A stretch of DNA of 64,000 nucleotides, from the NCBI RefSeq assembly GCF_000143145.1, contig NC_014313.1:1736001-1800000 (forward strand). Direction: 5' to 3'. The DNA comes from Hyphomicrobium denitrificans ATCC 51888 (lineage in GTDB: Bacteria > Pseudomonadota > Alphaproteobacteria > Rhizobiales > Hyphomicrobiaceae). Under the pieces are notes generated by a model. The model ran no database searches. It saw only the letters and a program-made list of their open reading frames with translations, and was not told the DNA's origin. The position numbers were made by a program, and so were the translations under genes. Positions within the stretch are counted from its first letter, which is position 1, and each line of letters opens with the position of its first letter. Positions 9,836 through 19,352 of this stretch are shown here, one piece after another.

Positions 9836-10582
9836 TCAGACCATCGCCATGCCGCCGTTGATGTGTAGCGTTTGACCGGTCATGTACCCACCTTCGTTGG
9901 AGGCGAGATACAGGCAGCCGGCAGCGATATCCAGCGGCTCGCCGAAACGTTGCGACGGAATGATCTGCGCGATGTCGCCCTTCTGCTTGTCCGTCAAGAC
10001 ATCGGTCATCGCCGTCTTGATGAAGCCCGGCGCGACGCAGTTCGCGGTGATGCCGCGCGAGGCGACTTCGCGTGCGAGCGATTTGGTCATGCCGATCATA
10101 CCGGCCTTTGACGCGGCGTAGTTGCCCTGTCCTGGATTGCCGAACACTCCCGACACGGAGGCGATATTGATGATGCGGCCATAACCCGTCTTGGAGCGCA
10201 TCATGTGACGGGAGGCGGCGCGGCACAGCATGAACGTCGACGTCAGGTTGACGGCGATGACGTCGTCCCATTGATCGTCCTTCATCACCATGAAGAGGTT
10301 ATCTTTCGTCAAGCCGGCGTTGTTGACGAGAATGTCGAGACGACCGCCGAGAACCTTCACGGCTTCGTCGATCAGCTTCGCGACGCTCGGGCGATCGGCA
10401 AGATCGCAAGGGAGAACATGGACGCGGTCGCCGAGTTCCTTGGCGAGTTCTTCCAGCGCTTCGACTTTGCGGCCCGAGATGGCGACCGTTGCGCCGGCCT
10501 TGTGATAGACGCGCGCGATTTCGGCACCGATGCCGCCGGTGGCGCCTGTGACGAGCGCCGTTTTACCAGTCAGATCGAACAT
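9836..10582 (-). CDS. fabG: 3-oxoacyl-ACP reductase FabG
   Basis: NADPH-dependent short-chain dehydrogenase that reduces beta-ketoacyl-ACP. Motifs: cofactor loop VTGATGGIG (residues about 11-19), NNAG, catalytic Tyr and Lys in YAASKAG near residue 154, and the family C terminus GQTLHINGGMAMV. ATG 10582 is chosen because GGAGACCTC lies directly upstream; the in-frame start at 10600 would begin inside fabD. The length is 248 residues. It starts a few bases after the fabD stop, so translation is probably coupled. Confidence 0.97.
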   Translation of the reverse strand: MFDLTGKTALVTGATGGIGAEIARVYHKAGATVAISGRKVEALEELAKELGDRVHVLPCDLADRPSVAKLIDEAVKVLGGRLDILVNNAGLTKDNLFMVMKDDQWDDVIAVNLTSTFMLCRAASRHMMRSKTGYGRIINIASVSGVFGNPGQGNYAASKAGMIGMTKSLAREVASRGITANCVAPGFIKTAMTDVLTDKQKGDIAQIIPSQRFGEPLDIAAGCLYLASNEGGYMTGQTLHINGGMAMV

Positions 10583-10592
10583 GAGGTCTCCT

Positions 10593-11540
10593 TCAAGCAT
10601 TGAGTGCGGCGAGCGCCGCGTCGATGTCGGCCGGTGCGCCGAGGCTCACGGCGCTGGCCGAAGCCGCGGTCCGCTTCACGAGACCGGCAAGGACTTTGCC
10701 GGCGCCGATTTCGTAGAATTCCGTCACGCCATCGGCGGCCATCGCGGCAACGCATTCGCGCCAGCGCACAGTTCCGGTCACCTGCTCGACAAGACGCTTC
10801 CTGATCTCGTCGGGATCGGAAATCGGCGCGGCGAGGACGTTGGCGACAACAGGAACGACGGGCTTGTTGACCGTCACCGTCGCGAGAGCTTCCGCCATCG
10901 CGTCGGCGGCGGGCTGCATCAGCGCACAATGGAAGGGTGCAGAGACAGGAAGCGGCACGGCGCGGCGGACGCCGTATTTTTTGCCGATCTCGGCGACGCG
11001 ATCGATTGCGGTCTTGTGACCGGAGAGGACAATCTGTGTCGGATCGTTGTCGTTCGCGACCTGGCAGACATCGCCCTGCGCAGCTTCAGCGGCGACTTTC
11101 TCGGCGGCTTCCGCTCCAACGCCGAGCAGCGCGGCCATCGCGCCGACGCCGACGGGAACCGCTTTCTGCATTGCCTGACCGCGAAGTTTCAAAAGCCGCG
11201 CGGCGTCGGCAAGCGAGAAGGCTCCGGCGGCTGCGAGCGCGGAATATTCGCCGAGCGAATGTCCGGCGACGAACTTGACCTTGTCGGCGAGCGAGAAGCC
11301 CTTCTCTTTTTCGAGCACGCGCATGACGGCCATCGACACCGCCATGAGAGCCGGTTGGGCGTTCTCGGTCAGCGTCAGAGTTTCCTTGGGACCTTCCCAG
11401 ATGATGGCCGAGAGCTTCTGGCCCAGCGCGTCGTCGACCTCGTCGAAAACGGCCTTGGCCGAGGGAAAGGCTTCAGCAAGGGCCTTGCCCATACCGACGT
11501 CCTGGCTGCCCTGTCCGGGAAAGACGAATGCGCGTGCCAT
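10593..11540 (-). CDS. fabD: Malonyl-CoA:ACP transacylase FabD
   Basis: Transfers malonyl groups from CoA to ACP for chain elongation. The N terminus RAFVFPGQGSQ and nucleophile elbow GHSLGEYSAL (Ser near residue 90) are diagnostic; the conserved His is in SAPFHCALM near residue 200. I choose ATG 11540 (315 residues), which begins exactly at the family N terminus and has AAGGAG 13 bases upstream; the 29-residue extension to 11627 is unlike any FabD. It is the first gene of the fab run on this strand. Confidence 0.96.
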   Translation of the reverse strand: MARAFVFPGQGSQDVGMGKALAEAFPSAKAVFDEVDDALGQKLSAIIWEGPKETLTLTENAQPALMAVSMAVMRVLEKEKGFSLADKVKFVAGHSLGEYSALAAAGAFSLADAARLLKLRGQAMQKAVPVGVGAMAALLGVGAEAAEKVAAEAAQGDVCQVANDNDPTQIVLSGHKTAIDRVAEIGKKYGVRRAVPLPVSAPFHCALMQPAADAMAEALATVTVNKPVVPVVANVLAAPISDPDEIRKRLVEQVTGTVRWRECVAAMAADGVTEFYEIGAGKVLAGLVKRTAASASAVSLGAPADIDAALAALNA

Positions 11541-11681
11541 CGTGGAGAGGGTGCTCCTTGGACTGAAGGATGAAATCTCTGCGAGAACGCAGATATTGGG
11601 CGGCCTTAGTCCACGCCGATCGCGCACGTGTCAAGAGCGGCAGGTAACAGCCCGCCGACGCCGCGCGGGTGAAGCGCAGGC

Positions 11682-12206
11682 TTATGCGCTGGTCTTCCGC
11701 TCGCGCAAAAGATCGTTGATATCCAATGCCTTGGTGAACATGGCAATCGCGCCGGACGCGTCGCGCGGCCAATCCGCCGCGGGCCTATCCCAGTAGAGCT
11801 CGACGCCGTTGCCGTCCGGATCATCGAGATACAGCGCTTCGCTGACGCCATGATCGCTGGCGCCGGTCAGCCGAATGCCCGCCTGCATGAGCCGGCGCAG
11901 CGCATCCGCCAGCGCCGCGCGCGTCGGGTAGAGCACGGCGAGATGGTAGAGGCCCGTCGTGCCCGGAGGCGGCGGCGTCCCTCCCCGGCTCTCCCAGGTG
12001 TTGAGGCCGATGTGATGGTGATAGCCGCCCGCCGATATGAAAGCCGCCTGATTGCCGTAGCGCTGCGTCAGCTCAAAGCCGAGGACTCCGCAATAGAAGC
12101 CCAGCGCGCGGTCGAGATCGGCGACCTTGAGATGCACGTGCCCAATGCGGACGCCGGGATCAATCGGCGTTGCCGTGCTTGTTGTCTCGCCGCGCGCCTC
12201 GTCCAT
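11682..12206 (-). CDS. VOC-family (glyoxalase/dioxygenase-fold) protein
   Basis: A single vicinal-oxygen-chelate domain protein of 174 residues. The stretch from RIGHVHLKVADLDRALGFY to EALYLDDPDGNGVELYWDRP covers two beta-alpha-beta-beta-beta modules with metal ligands expected at His in GHVHLKV, His in LYHLAVLYP and Glu in GVELYWD. This pattern is shared by extradiol dioxygenase-like and glyoxalase-like enzymes, so substrate and reaction cannot be given. GAGG lies eight bases before ATG 12206; the frame is open 34 codons further upstream, but those residues look non-coding. Expressed separately from fabD. Confidence 0.82.
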   Translation of the reverse strand: MDEARGETTSTATPIDPGVRIGHVHLKVADLDRALGFYCGVLGFELTQRYGNQAAFISAGGYHHHIGLNTWESRGGTPPPPGTTGLYHLAVLYPTRAALADALRRLMQAGIRLTGASDHGVSEALYLDDPDGNGVELYWDRPAADWPRDASGAIAMFTKALDINDLLRERKTSA

Positions 12207-12539
12207 CGGTCTGCCTCGTATGCCATGAGCGGATGGGAATTGAGATGGGCCGCTGGTGTCGTCCAGGCAAGCTCCAAGACGATCCGCCTTCGTTTTAACG
12301 AAACCCATATGCTAAGTTCGAGTGCCGCGCGGGTGGGCTGCGGAAAGGCCGTAGGCCTTTCGTCAGCAGGAGTTTTACCTAGCGGTCTCGGGTGATGAGC
12401 CTGATCCAAAAGCAAACTGTCGCTTCCGGCGCCCGCCGCAAGGCAGTCGCCGCGCCGCCCTGCGAGCAGACCTTCGGGGATTGCTCCCGTGACGTGGCCA
12501 CGGCGCCGGAAGCGCTCCTACCAAGGTCACGGGTCACCG
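12207..12539. other. Divergent intergenic region with a perfect inverted repeat
   Basis: About 330 bases between the divergent VOC and SPFH genes. The only clear structure is GAAAGGCC-N3-GGCCTTTC at 12343-12361, an 8-bp perfect stem without a following T-run. It could be an operator or a transcript hairpin. No convincing gene is seen. Confidence 0.5.
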
Positions 12540-13352
12540 ATGCAGCAGGAATCCGATCTCATCATGTCTCTGCCGCTGATCATGGCGCTCATCGTTGCGA
12601 TCGCCATGGCCATTTACCTGTTCAAATTCGTTGCAAGTTCTGGAACGGTCGTGTCGGAAGGTCTGCGTGGCGTCGTCTACAAGGACGGCAAGTTCGACCG
12701 CGAAGTCGGGCCTGGACGGCATTGGATTTCGCCGCGTTCGACGCTCCGGACGATCAACGTCAACGAGACGGCGATCACTGTCGCAAGCCAGGAGGTGCTG
12801 AGCCAGGATCGCCTGGCGCTGCGCATGAGCGCAGTCGCCGTCGTCCGGGTGACGGACGCGCGTAAAGCGCTCGAAACCAGTTCCGAGGGCTATTACACCG
12901 CCATTTATCGTACGCTGCAGCTGGCGTTGCGCGATATCGCAGCGGCGGCGACGCTCGAGGAGCTTCTCGACCAGCGCGGCAAGCTGGATGAGCAATTGTT
13001 CGCGCTCGCGAAGGCGGGATGCGAGCAGCAGGGGTGCGATCTGATCCGCGCCGACGTGCGTGATCTGATGATGCCCGCGGAGATCCGGCGCATCGCGACG
13101 GATGCCGCACGCGCCAAACTCGAAGCGGCTGCGAGCCTCGAACGCGCTCGCGGCGAGCAGGCCGCGTTGCGTGCCCTGAACAATGCGGCACGTCTCCTGA
13201 AGGGCAATCCGGAATTGATGAACCTGCGCGTTCTGCAGGCGCTGTCAGGCGCAAACGGAAAATCGGCGCCGACCCTGGTTCTCTCGGGCGGCGCCGGTAT
13301 TCTTCCCGTGCAAGCGACGCCAGCGGAAGACGCCACCAGCGAAGAAAGCTGA
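12540..13352 (+). CDS. SPFH/Band-7 (slipin-like) membrane protein
   Basis: Membrane-anchored SPFH protein of about 270 residues. One N-terminal transmembrane segment (SLPLIMALIVAIAMAIYLF, about residues 9-28) is followed by a Band-7 domain (GLRGVVYKDGKFDREVGPG... to RADVRDLMMPAEIRRIA) and a helical Ala/Glu-rich tail. Slipins oligomerise in membrane microdomains and often pair with an NfeD protein; no nfeD is adjacent here. ATG 12564 is an alternative start with an AGGA closer to ideal spacing. Its role in this organism is unknown. Confidence 0.82.
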   Translation: MQQESDLIMSLPLIMALIVAIAMAIYLFKFVASSGTVVSEGLRGVVYKDGKFDREVGPGRHWISPRSTLRTINVNETAITVASQEVLSQDRLALRMSAVAVVRVTDARKALETSSEGYYTAIYRTLQLALRDIAAAATLEELLDQRGKLDEQLFALAKAGCEQQGCDLIRADVRDLMMPAEIRRIATDAARAKLEAAASLERARGEQAALRALNNAARLLKGNPELMNLRVLQALSGANGKSAPTLVLSGGAGILPVQATPAEDATSEES

Positions 13353-13384
13353 GCTTGCCTAGTTCTGCGCGACGCGGCGGGACC

Positions 13385-13630
13385 TCAGGTCTCGACCGTC
13401 TCGACCTCGCAGAGTTCGCCATCGATGAGGTCGAAGAGCACGTCTTCGCCCGAGGCTTCCGCCTGAGCGAGGGCTTCGACGAGATCGTCGTCGATCGGTG
13501 CGACTTTGAGGGACGCGGCATCGGCCGTAGAGCCCAACTCCTGCATCGTGGCCTCGCCTTCAGAACGGGCAGCTTCCTCGGTATCCTCGACCGCCCAGAT
13601 GGTTTCCTCGGTATAAGCTGCGAACTTCAT
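13385..13630 (-). CDS. Small acidic protein of unknown function
   Basis: An 81-residue protein, strongly acidic (many Glu and Asp), with no signal peptide or membrane segment. It begins MKFAAYTEETIWAVED and ends GELCEVETVET. ATG 13630 is supported by a GGAG seven bases upstream; the longer frame to 13804 runs into the rpsF promoter and has arginine-rich, non-native composition. It is convergent with the SPFH gene. I recognise no family. Confidence 0.65.
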   Translation of the reverse strand: MKFAAYTEETIWAVEDTEEAARSEGEATMQELGSTADAASLKVAPIDDDLVEALAQAEASGEDVLFDLIDGELCEVETVET

Positions 13631-14024
13631 GCCTGTTCTCCCTCGACGCGCCGCCTGAGGCGTTTTGAATTGCCCGTTAGGCCATGATTCCCTGGCAGCG
13701 GGGCGACAGGCCGAAGTTGTCGACGAAGAAATTGCGCAGGTGCGGCGACCGAGCCTCAAAGATTGCGCCTGGCCGGGGCCTGGACGCCTTGCCGGATCGG
13801 CCAAATCCTGTATAAGCGCGCTTTCCGCTCCGGTTGGAGGCTGATCGGGGGCTCAGGTTGCATTTGCTATCAAATGCTGCCGAGAGGCGTTTCTGACGTC
13901 GTCCCCCAGTGTCTTCTCCTGATGGGTACCAGATCGGCCTTTCTCGGGCCTGATTGGGGCTTTGCGCCGGTGGGAAAGCGACCGCGTTCCAAGAACGCGA
14001 CAACTCGAACCGAAAGGCCATCGT
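13631..14024. other. rpsF upstream region and leader
   Basis: About 390 bases without a credible gene between the small acidic gene and rpsF. It holds the rpsF promoter at 13788-13816 and a leader of about 200 nt. Ribosomal leaders of this operon bind S6:S18 in several bacteria, but I could not recognise the conserved structure here, so no riboswitch-like element is claimed. Confidence 0.55.
13788..13816 (+). promoter_or_regulatory. Likely sigma-70 promoter for rpsF operon
   Basis: CTTGCC (13788-13793), a 17-base spacer and TATAAG (13811-13816) fit the alphaproteobacterial housekeeping consensus. It precedes a leader of about 200 nt before the rpsF ATG at 14025. Confidence 0.6.
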
Positions 14025-14564
14025 ATGCCGCTTTACGAGCATACGTTCCTGGCACGCCAGGACGTGACCCAAGCTCAAGTCGAAGCCCTGATGAAAGAAT
14101 TTCAGGACGTCGTCGAGGAAGGCCAGGGCAAAGTCACCAAGCAGGAATACTGGGGACTGAAGAACCTCGCTTTCAAGATCAAGAAGAATCGCAAGGCCCA
14201 CTACGCCTTCTTCAACATCGACGCGCCGCCCGCAGCGGTGACCGAGATGGAACGGCGCATGGGCATCAATTCCGACGTCATTCGCTTTCTGACCATTCGC
14301 GTCGAAGAGCACGAGACCGAGCCCAGCGTCCAGATGCGCAAGCAGGACCGCGAAGAGCGCGGTGATCGCGGCTTCGGCGGTGGCGGCCGTGGCGGCCCGC
14401 CGCGCGGTGATCGCGGTGGTTTCGGTGGCGGCCGTGAAGGCGGCTCGACGTTCCGTTCGCGCCCGCCGAGAGACGGCGACCGCGGTCCGCGTCCGCCCCG
14501 TGATGGAGATGCGCCGCGCGCACCTCGTCCGCCGCGTGATTCCAATCCTGGCTCGGAGGGCTAA
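14025..14564 (+). CDS. rpsF: 30S ribosomal protein S6, with long RG-rich tail
   Basis: S6 binds S18 and the central domain of 16S rRNA in the 30S platform. The family core is residues 1-about 100 ([14 protein letters not shown]..., [38 protein letters not shown]). It is followed by about 65 residues of Gly/Arg/Pro/Asp-rich low complexity ([12 protein letters not shown] repeats) ending in NPGSEG. Extended S6 tails are common in this order, though this is a long one. Start ATG 14025 matches the family N terminus. It lies three bases upstream of rpsR. Confidence 0.96.
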   Translation: MPLYEHTFLARQDVTQAQVEALMKEFQDVVEEGQGKVTKQEYWGLKNLAFKIKKNRKAHYAFFNIDAPPAAVTEMERRMGINSDVIRFLTIRVEEHETEPSVQMRKQDREERGDRGFGGGGRGGPPRGDRGGFGGGREGGSTFRSRPPRDGDRGPRPPRDGDAPRAPRPPRDSNPGSEG

Positions 14565-14567
14565 TCC

Positions 14568-14822
14568 ATGGCTGAAATCGCTTCCAGCGGCGGCGGTGCC
14601 CGTCGTCCGTTCCAGCGCCGTCGCAAGACCTGCCCGTTCTCGGGTGAAGGCGCTCCCAAGATCGACTACAAGGACGTGCGCACGCTCGGCCGCTACATTT
14701 CCGAACGCGGCAAGATCGTGCCGAGCCGTATCACGGCCGTCTCGGCCAAGAAGCAGCGCGAGCTGGCCCAGGCCATCAAGCGCGCCCGCTTCCTTGGGCT
14801 GCTGCCGTACGTAATCAAGTAA
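14568..14822 (+). CDS. rpsR: 30S ribosomal protein S18
   Basis: Forms a heterodimer with S6 on the 30S platform. The core [20 protein letters not shown] and [21 protein letters not shown] are diagnostic. The length of 84 residues is normal, with a basic N-terminal extension ([15 protein letters not shown]). It starts three bases after rpsF, so the two are co-translated. Confidence 0.97.
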   Translation: MAEIASSGGGARRPFQRRRKTCPFSGEGAPKIDYKDVRTLGRYISERGKIVPSRITAVSAKKQRELAQAIKRARFLGLLPYVIK

Positions 14823-14828
14823 TCATCG

Positions 14829-14857
14829 CCCTCTCCCCGTAAAGAACGGGGAGAGGG
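14829..14857. repeat. Perfect hairpin, terminator-like or interspersed palindrome
   Basis: A 12-bp perfect stem (CCCTCTCCCCGT / ACGGGGAGAGGG) with a 5-base loop lies seven bases after the rpsR stop. It lacks a strict T-run. Palindromes of this CTCTCCCC type are scattered in many Hyphomicrobiales genomes, so it may be an interspersed repeat that also attenuates transcription before the DUF2232 gene. Confidence 0.6.
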
Positions 14858-14930
14858 GAATTTCTCTCCGTTGGGTCGGGACGGGAAACCGGATCCGGCT
14901 CTAACCGCTCGAAATGCGGGACAGCAGGCG

Positions 14931-15881
14931 ATGCCGACGAACGTTTTTCTTCTTGCCATTGCAGCGGGTATTGTTTCCGCGGTCGTTTTCGCTTCGGCGA
15001 CGACTGGAGCGATGGTGCTGCGCGTCGTGCTGTTTCTGCTGACGCCGCTCTCCCTTTATCTCGCAGGTCTTGGACTGGGTGTGATCCCCGGCGCGATCGC
15101 CGCCATCACGGCGACGACGACCGTGATGCTGATCACCAATCCGCTGACGGCGGAAATCTATGCGATCAGCACGGCCATCCCGGCTTTCGTCTGCACGCGG
15201 TTCACGCTGATGAGCCGCGGACCGGAAGACCAGCGCGAATGGTATCCTATCGGCCGAATCGTCGTGTTCGCGGCGCTGTTCGCAGGACTGTTCGCGATGC
15301 TGGCGCTGATCATGATGGGCGGCGACATCGAAACCCTGACGAAGATGCTGCGCGGCGCCGTCCAAGCCTTCGTCAAATCCGAGCTGACGCAAATCCCCGG
15401 AGCGCCGGCGATCGGCGAGGCGGAGATCGATCAGATCACGCGTTCGACGCTCTCGACACTGCCCTGGGCGCTGGGCCTTCTGGCCATGGCGACGACATTG
15501 CTCAACCTCTGGCTCGCGGGCCGCATCACGCTCGCATCCGGACGCCTGGTGCGTCCCTGGCCGGATCTCGCGCAGTTCAAGATGCCAGCCGGGGCGACAC
15601 TCGCGCTGTTCGTTGCCATCGGCCTGACCTTCACGGGCGGACTGACCGGCCTGCTCTCGGCCGGTGTCGCGGCGCCGTTCACGCTTGCCTTCGCGCTCGT
15701 CGGGCTTGGCCTCGTTCATGTGCTGACGCGCGGCTCGCCGTGGCGCAGCTTCATTCTGAGCTCGCTCTATATCGGCGCGATCCTTGTTCCGCACATCGGA
15801 TTGCTCCTGGCCCTCGTCGGCCTCGCCGAAACCGTTTTCAACTACCGGAACGCAGGCAAGCCGCCTCCACCGCCAAGCTGA
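14931..15881 (+). CDS. DUF2232 multi-pass membrane protein
   Basis: Integral membrane protein of 316 residues with about eight hydrophobic segments, starting [19 protein letters not shown]. It fits the DUF2232 (YybS-like) family, which in Hyphomicrobiales sits between rpsR and rplI exactly as here. Function is unknown; the conserved synteny suggests co-expression with ribosomal proteins. ATG 14931 is chosen because the 20 upstream residues to 14871 are encoded right after the hairpin and look non-native. rplI starts 47 bases after its stop. Confidence 0.82.
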   Translation: MPTNVFLLAIAAGIVSAVVFASATTGAMVLRVVLFLLTPLSLYLAGLGLGVIPGAIAAITATTTVMLITNPLTAEIYAISTAIPAFVCTRFTLMSRGPEDQREWYPIGRIVVFAALFAGLFAMLALIMMGGDIETLTKMLRGAVQAFVKSELTQIPGAPAIGEAEIDQITRSTLSTLPWALGLLAMATTLLNLWLAGRITLASGRLVRPWPDLAQFKMPAGATLALFVAIGLTFTGGLTGLLSAGVAAPFTLAFALVGLGLVHVLTRGSPWRSFILSSLYIGAILVPHIGLLLALVGLAETVFNYRNAGKPPPPPS

Positions 15882-15928
15882 AATTCATCGCATTCAACAA
15901 ACGCAAAAACCAAAAAGGAGTTCTTTTC

Positions 15929-16513
15929 ATGCAAGTCATTCTGCTTCAACGCATCGGCCGCCTCGGACAGATGGGCGACGTCGTCAACGTCAAGGACGGT
16001 TACGCGCGCAACTTCCTGCTGCCGCAGAAAAAGGCGCTGCGCGCAACGGAAGACAACAAGAAGGTGTTCGAAGGCCGCCGCTCGCAGCTCGAAGCCGAAA
16101 ACCTCGCTCACAAGGCGGAAGCCGAAGCGGTCTCGGCGAAGCTCGAGGGGCAGACCTTCATCATCATCCGCGCCGCCGGCGACACGGGCCAGCTCTACGG
16201 CTCGGTCTCGACGCGCGACATCGCAGAAACGATCAGCGCGGGCGGCTTCACCGTCAACCGCAACCAGATCGTTCTCGACAAGCCGATCAAGTCGCTCGGT
16301 CTCAACCCGGCGAAGGTTCAGTTGCATCCGGAAGTCGTCAGCACCGTTTCGCTGAACATCGCGCGGTCGCAGGATGAAGCCGACAAGCAGGCGCGCGGCG
16401 AAGACGTCGCGGTCGTCAAGGACGAAGCACTCGAACTCGAGACGTTCAATCCGGACGCCGTGTTCGAGGAAGGCCACACGACCGAAGATTCGGAAGACGC
16501 CGACAAAGCCTGA
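15929..16513 (+). CDS. rplI: 50S ribosomal protein L9
   Basis: L9 binds domain V of 23S rRNA near the L1 stalk and influences frame maintenance. The N-terminal signature [32 protein letters not shown] is split here only by description: [18 protein letters not shown] is the RNA-binding core. A long helix joins the C-terminal domain ([20 protein letters not shown]). An acidic tail of about 45 residues follows, making 194 residues against the usual 150-190. Start ATG 15929 is fixed by AAAGGAG eight bases upstream. Confidence 0.97.
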   Translation: MQVILLQRIGRLGQMGDVVNVKDGYARNFLLPQKKALRATEDNKKVFEGRRSQLEAENLAHKAEAEAVSAKLEGQTFIIIRAAGDTGQLYGSVSTRDIAETISAGGFTVNRNQIVLDKPIKSLGLNPAKVQLHPEVVSTVSLNIARSQDEADKQARGEDVAVVKDEALELETFNPDAVFEEGHTTEDSEDADKA

Positions 16514-16539
16514 TCCCTTCGCGATCAGGTTGCACAACC

Positions 16540-16579
16540 GGCTTGGCTGTTGCTCGATTCGCAACGGCCAAGCCTTTCC
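16540..16579 (+). terminator. Rho-independent terminator after rplI
   Basis: GGCTTGGC (16540-16547) pairs with GCCAAGCC (16567-16574), with a further inner TTGC/GCAA pairing, followed by TTTCC. It lies about 27 bases after the rplI stop and ends the ribosomal operon before dnaB. Confidence 0.7.
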
Positions 16580-16676
16580 GGATCTTTCCGCCTCGTGGTG
16601 TTAATAACGGGGACGGATGCAGGAAGCGCCACCGCGGGTGGCGAGGCGGGAAACGGAATCTGCTAGCGTCCCGCGC

Positions 16677-18188
16677 ATGGCAGATCCCGCAGTCCTCGCA
16701 ACCGAGAAGCTCAAGCAAGCTGGCTCGGCAATTGAACCGCTGACCTTTCGTCAGCCCCCGCATAACCTGGAAGCCGAGCAGGCGCTTTTGGGCGCGATCC
16801 TCGTCAATAACGAGGCGCTCGATCGCGTTTCAAGCTTCCTGTCTCCCGATCATTTCTTCGATCCGCTGCATGGGCGCATCTACGAGACGCTCGCGGCGCT
16901 GATCCATGCCGGCAAGACCGCGACGCCGATCACGGTCAAGACGTTCTTCGAAAACGTCGAGCCGATCGATGCGACGATGACGGTGCCGCAATATCTCGGC
17001 CGTCTCGCCGCCAACGCGACGACGATCATCAACGCCGCCGAGTACGGCCGCACGATCTACGACCTCGCAACGCGCCGTTCGCTGATCCTGATCGGCGAGG
17101 ACATGGTCAACACGGCATACGATGCCGCCGTCGACAACGCGCCGCGCGCGCAAATCGAAGAAGCCGAAGGGCGTCTCTACTCGCTCGCGGAGCAGAACAA
17201 GTACGGCAAGGGTTTCGAGACCTTCAAGTCGGCGCTGACGACCGCGATCGAGATGGCGAACAGCGCCTTCCAGCGCTCGGGGCATCTTTCCGGCGCGTCG
17301 ACGGGGCTTTCGGATCTCGACAACAAGCTCGGCGGTCTGCAGCGTTCGGACCTCATCATTCTCGCAGGCCGTCCGTCGATGGGCAAAACGGCGCTCGCGA
17401 CGAACATCGCCTACAACGTCGCCAAGGCTCATCGCGCCGGACAGCGTTCGGACGGGACGGCGGAAACGCTCGACGGCGGCATCGTCGGGTTCTTCTCGCT
17501 CGAAATGTCGTCGGAGCAGCTCGCGACGCGTATTCTTGCAGAGCAGGCGGAAATCAGTTCGGAGAAAATCCGGCGCGGCATGATCAACGAGGAAGAATTC
17601 CGCAAGCTCGCCGACGTCGCCAACGAGATGTCGCGCATTCCGCTTTACATCGACCAGACGGGCGGCATCACGATCGCGCAGCTTTCGGCGCGGGCACGTA
17701 AGCTCAAGCGGCAGCACGGCCTCGACCTGCTCGTCGTCGACTACCTGCAGTTGCTCGCAGGATCGAAAGCGAGCAGCAGCGCCAACCGCGTTCAGGAAAT
17801 CACGGAAATCACCACGGGCCTCAAGGCGCTCGCCAAGGAACTGGCGGTTCCGATCATCGCCCTGTCGCAGCTTTCGCGTCAGGTGGAACAGCGCGAAGAC
17901 AAGCGTCCTCAGCTCTCCGACCTTCGTGAATCGGGCTCGATCGAGCAGGACGCCGACGTCGTCATGTTCGTGTTCCGCGAGGAATATTACATCGAGCGCA
18001 CGAAGCCTGCCGAAGGAACGCCCGAATTTGCCGATTGGATGACGAAGATGAGCGCGGCTTCGGGCAAGGCCGAGGTCATCATCGGCAAGCAACGTCACGG
18101 CCCGGTGGGTACGGTCGAATTGTCGTTCGAAGGCCAGTTCACGCGCTTTGGCAATCTGGCGCGGGACTATATGTTGCCCTCGCATTAG
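16677..18188 (+). CDS. dnaB: Replicative DNA helicase DnaB
   Basis: Hexameric 5'-3' helicase at the replication fork. The N-terminal DnaG-interaction domain begins PPHNLEAEQALLGAIL. The RecA-like domain has Walker A GRPSMGKTALA, Walker B LLVVDYLQLL and the LSQLSRQVEQREDKRP motif. The C terminus GTVELSFEGQFTRFGNL is typical. I choose ATG 16677 (503 residues); the ATG at 16617 has a better GGGGACGG ribosome site and would add 20 residues, so the start is uncertain. It is followed by alr after 21 bases. Confidence 0.95.
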   Translation: MADPAVLATEKLKQAGSAIEPLTFRQPPHNLEAEQALLGAILVNNEALDRVSSFLSPDHFFDPLHGRIYETLAALIHAGKTATPITVKTFFENVEPIDATMTVPQYLGRLAANATTIINAAEYGRTIYDLATRRSLILIGEDMVNTAYDAAVDNAPRAQIEEAEGRLYSLAEQNKYGKGFETFKSALTTAIEMANSAFQRSGHLSGASTGLSDLDNKLGGLQRSDLIILAGRPSMGKTALATNIAYNVAKAHRAGQRSDGTAETLDGGIVGFFSLEMSSEQLATRILAEQAEISSEKIRRGMINEEEFRKLADVANEMSRIPLYIDQTGGITIAQLSARARKLKRQHGLDLLVVDYLQLLAGSKASSSANRVQEITEITTGLKALAKELAVPIIALSQLSRQVEQREDKRPQLSDLRESGSIEQDADVVMFVFREEYYIERTKPAEGTPEFADWMTKMSAASGKAEVIIGKQRHGPVGTVELSFEGQFTRFGNLARDYMLPSH

Positions 18189-18209
18189 GCTCGGGCTGGG
18201 AAGGATCGA

Positions 18210-19352
18210 ATGACGGTGAACGCACGCATGTCGGGCTCGCTGGCGGGCGCCACCGGCACGATCACCGTCGATCTCGCGCAGATCGCCGCCAACTGGCGAG
18301 CGCTGGCGGCGAAAGTCGCGCCGGCGCAGTGCGCGGCCGTCGTCAAAGCCGACGCCTACGGTCTCGGCGCGGAACGGGTGATCGCGGCGCTCAGCCACGC
18401 CGGTTGCACGACGTTCTTCATCGCGACGCCGGAGGAAGCGGAGACAGCGCGAAAGCTTGCGCCCGAGGCTCACATTTTTGCGCTCGATGGATTGGTCGGC
18501 GGATGCGCGACGGCCTTCGCAAATCAAGGCGTGACGCCAGTGCTTTCGACGCTTGACGATATTGCAGCCTGGGCGGCCCTGGCTCGGATGCGCGGCGAAA
18601 CGCTTCCCGCCGCGCTGCACATCGATACGGGCCTCAACCGGCTCGGTCTGCCGGTGCGCGACGTTCGCCGTCTGACCGCTGATCCGAGCGTGTTGTCCGG
18701 CCTTCGCCTCGAACTGGTGATGAGCCACCTCGCTTCGGCGGACAATCCGCGCGATCCGAAAAACCGCGATCAGCTGCTGGCGTTCGAAACGCTGACGGCG
18801 CTGTTTCCCGGCGTGCCGAGAAGTCTCGCGGCATCGGACGGGCTGATGCTCGGTCCGGCGTATCACTTCAATCTCGTCAGGCCGGGATATGCGATTTATG
18901 GCGGACAGGCTTCACAGCTTGCGCCCGCGCCGGTGAAACCTGCGGTGCGCGTCGCGGCGCGCATTCTCGCCGTTGCCGACGTCGCGCCGGGAGAAACCGT
19001 CGGATATTCGGCGACATGGCGCGCCAAGCGTCCGAGCCGCATCGCGACCATTGCAGCAGGCTATGCCGATGGCGTGCCTCGGAATTCCAGTGCGCCCGAT
19101 GGGCGGCCCGGCGGACACGTCCTGATCGACGGACACCTGGCTCCCCTCGTCGGCCGCGTCTCGATGGATCTCATCACGGTCGACGTGACGGACCTTCCCG
19201 ACGGCGCCGTGAAGCCGCACGATTTCGCGACGCTGATCGGCGAAGGGCTGACGATCGAGGATGCGGGCATCGCGGCGGCAACGATCGGATACGAAATCCT
19301 GACGCGTCTCGGGCCGCGCTTCACGCGCCTTTACGTCGAGGACGCTGCCTGA
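18210..19352 (+). CDS. alr: Alanine racemase
   Basis: PLP enzyme interconverting L- and D-alanine, supplying D-Ala for peptidoglycan. The Schiff-base lysine lies in VVKADAYGLGA near residue 48, the substrate-binding HIDTGLNRLGL block follows, and the second catalytic Tyr is expected in GYSATWRAKRPSRIAT. RVSMDLITVDVT is another family block. The length is 380 residues. GGGAAGGA lies upstream of ATG 18210. Its TGA overlaps the radA ATG by one base. Confidence 0.95.
   Translation: MTVNARMSGSLAGATGTITVDLAQIAANWRALAAKVAPAQCAAVVKADAYGLGAERVIAALSHAGCTTFFIATPEEAETARKLAPEAHIFALDGLVGGCATAFANQGVTPVLSTLDDIAAWAALARMRGETLPAALHIDTGLNRLGLPVRDVRRLTADPSVLSGLRLELVMSHLASADNPRDPKNRDQLLAFETLTALFPGVPRSLAASDGLMLGPAYHFNLVRPGYAIYGGQASQLAPAPVKPAVRVAARILAVADVAPGETVGYSATWRAKRPSRIATIAAGYADGVPRNSSAPDGRPGGHVLIDGHLAPLVGRVSMDLITVDVTDLPDGAVKPHDFATLIGEGLTIEDAGIAAATIGYEILTRLGPRFTRLYVEDAA

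Noticed and set aside
16830..18866. 678-codon open frame on the minus strand
   Set aside because: It lies antisense to dnaB and alr, is Arg/Asp/His-rich without domains, and reflects the codon bias of the high-GC plus-strand genes.
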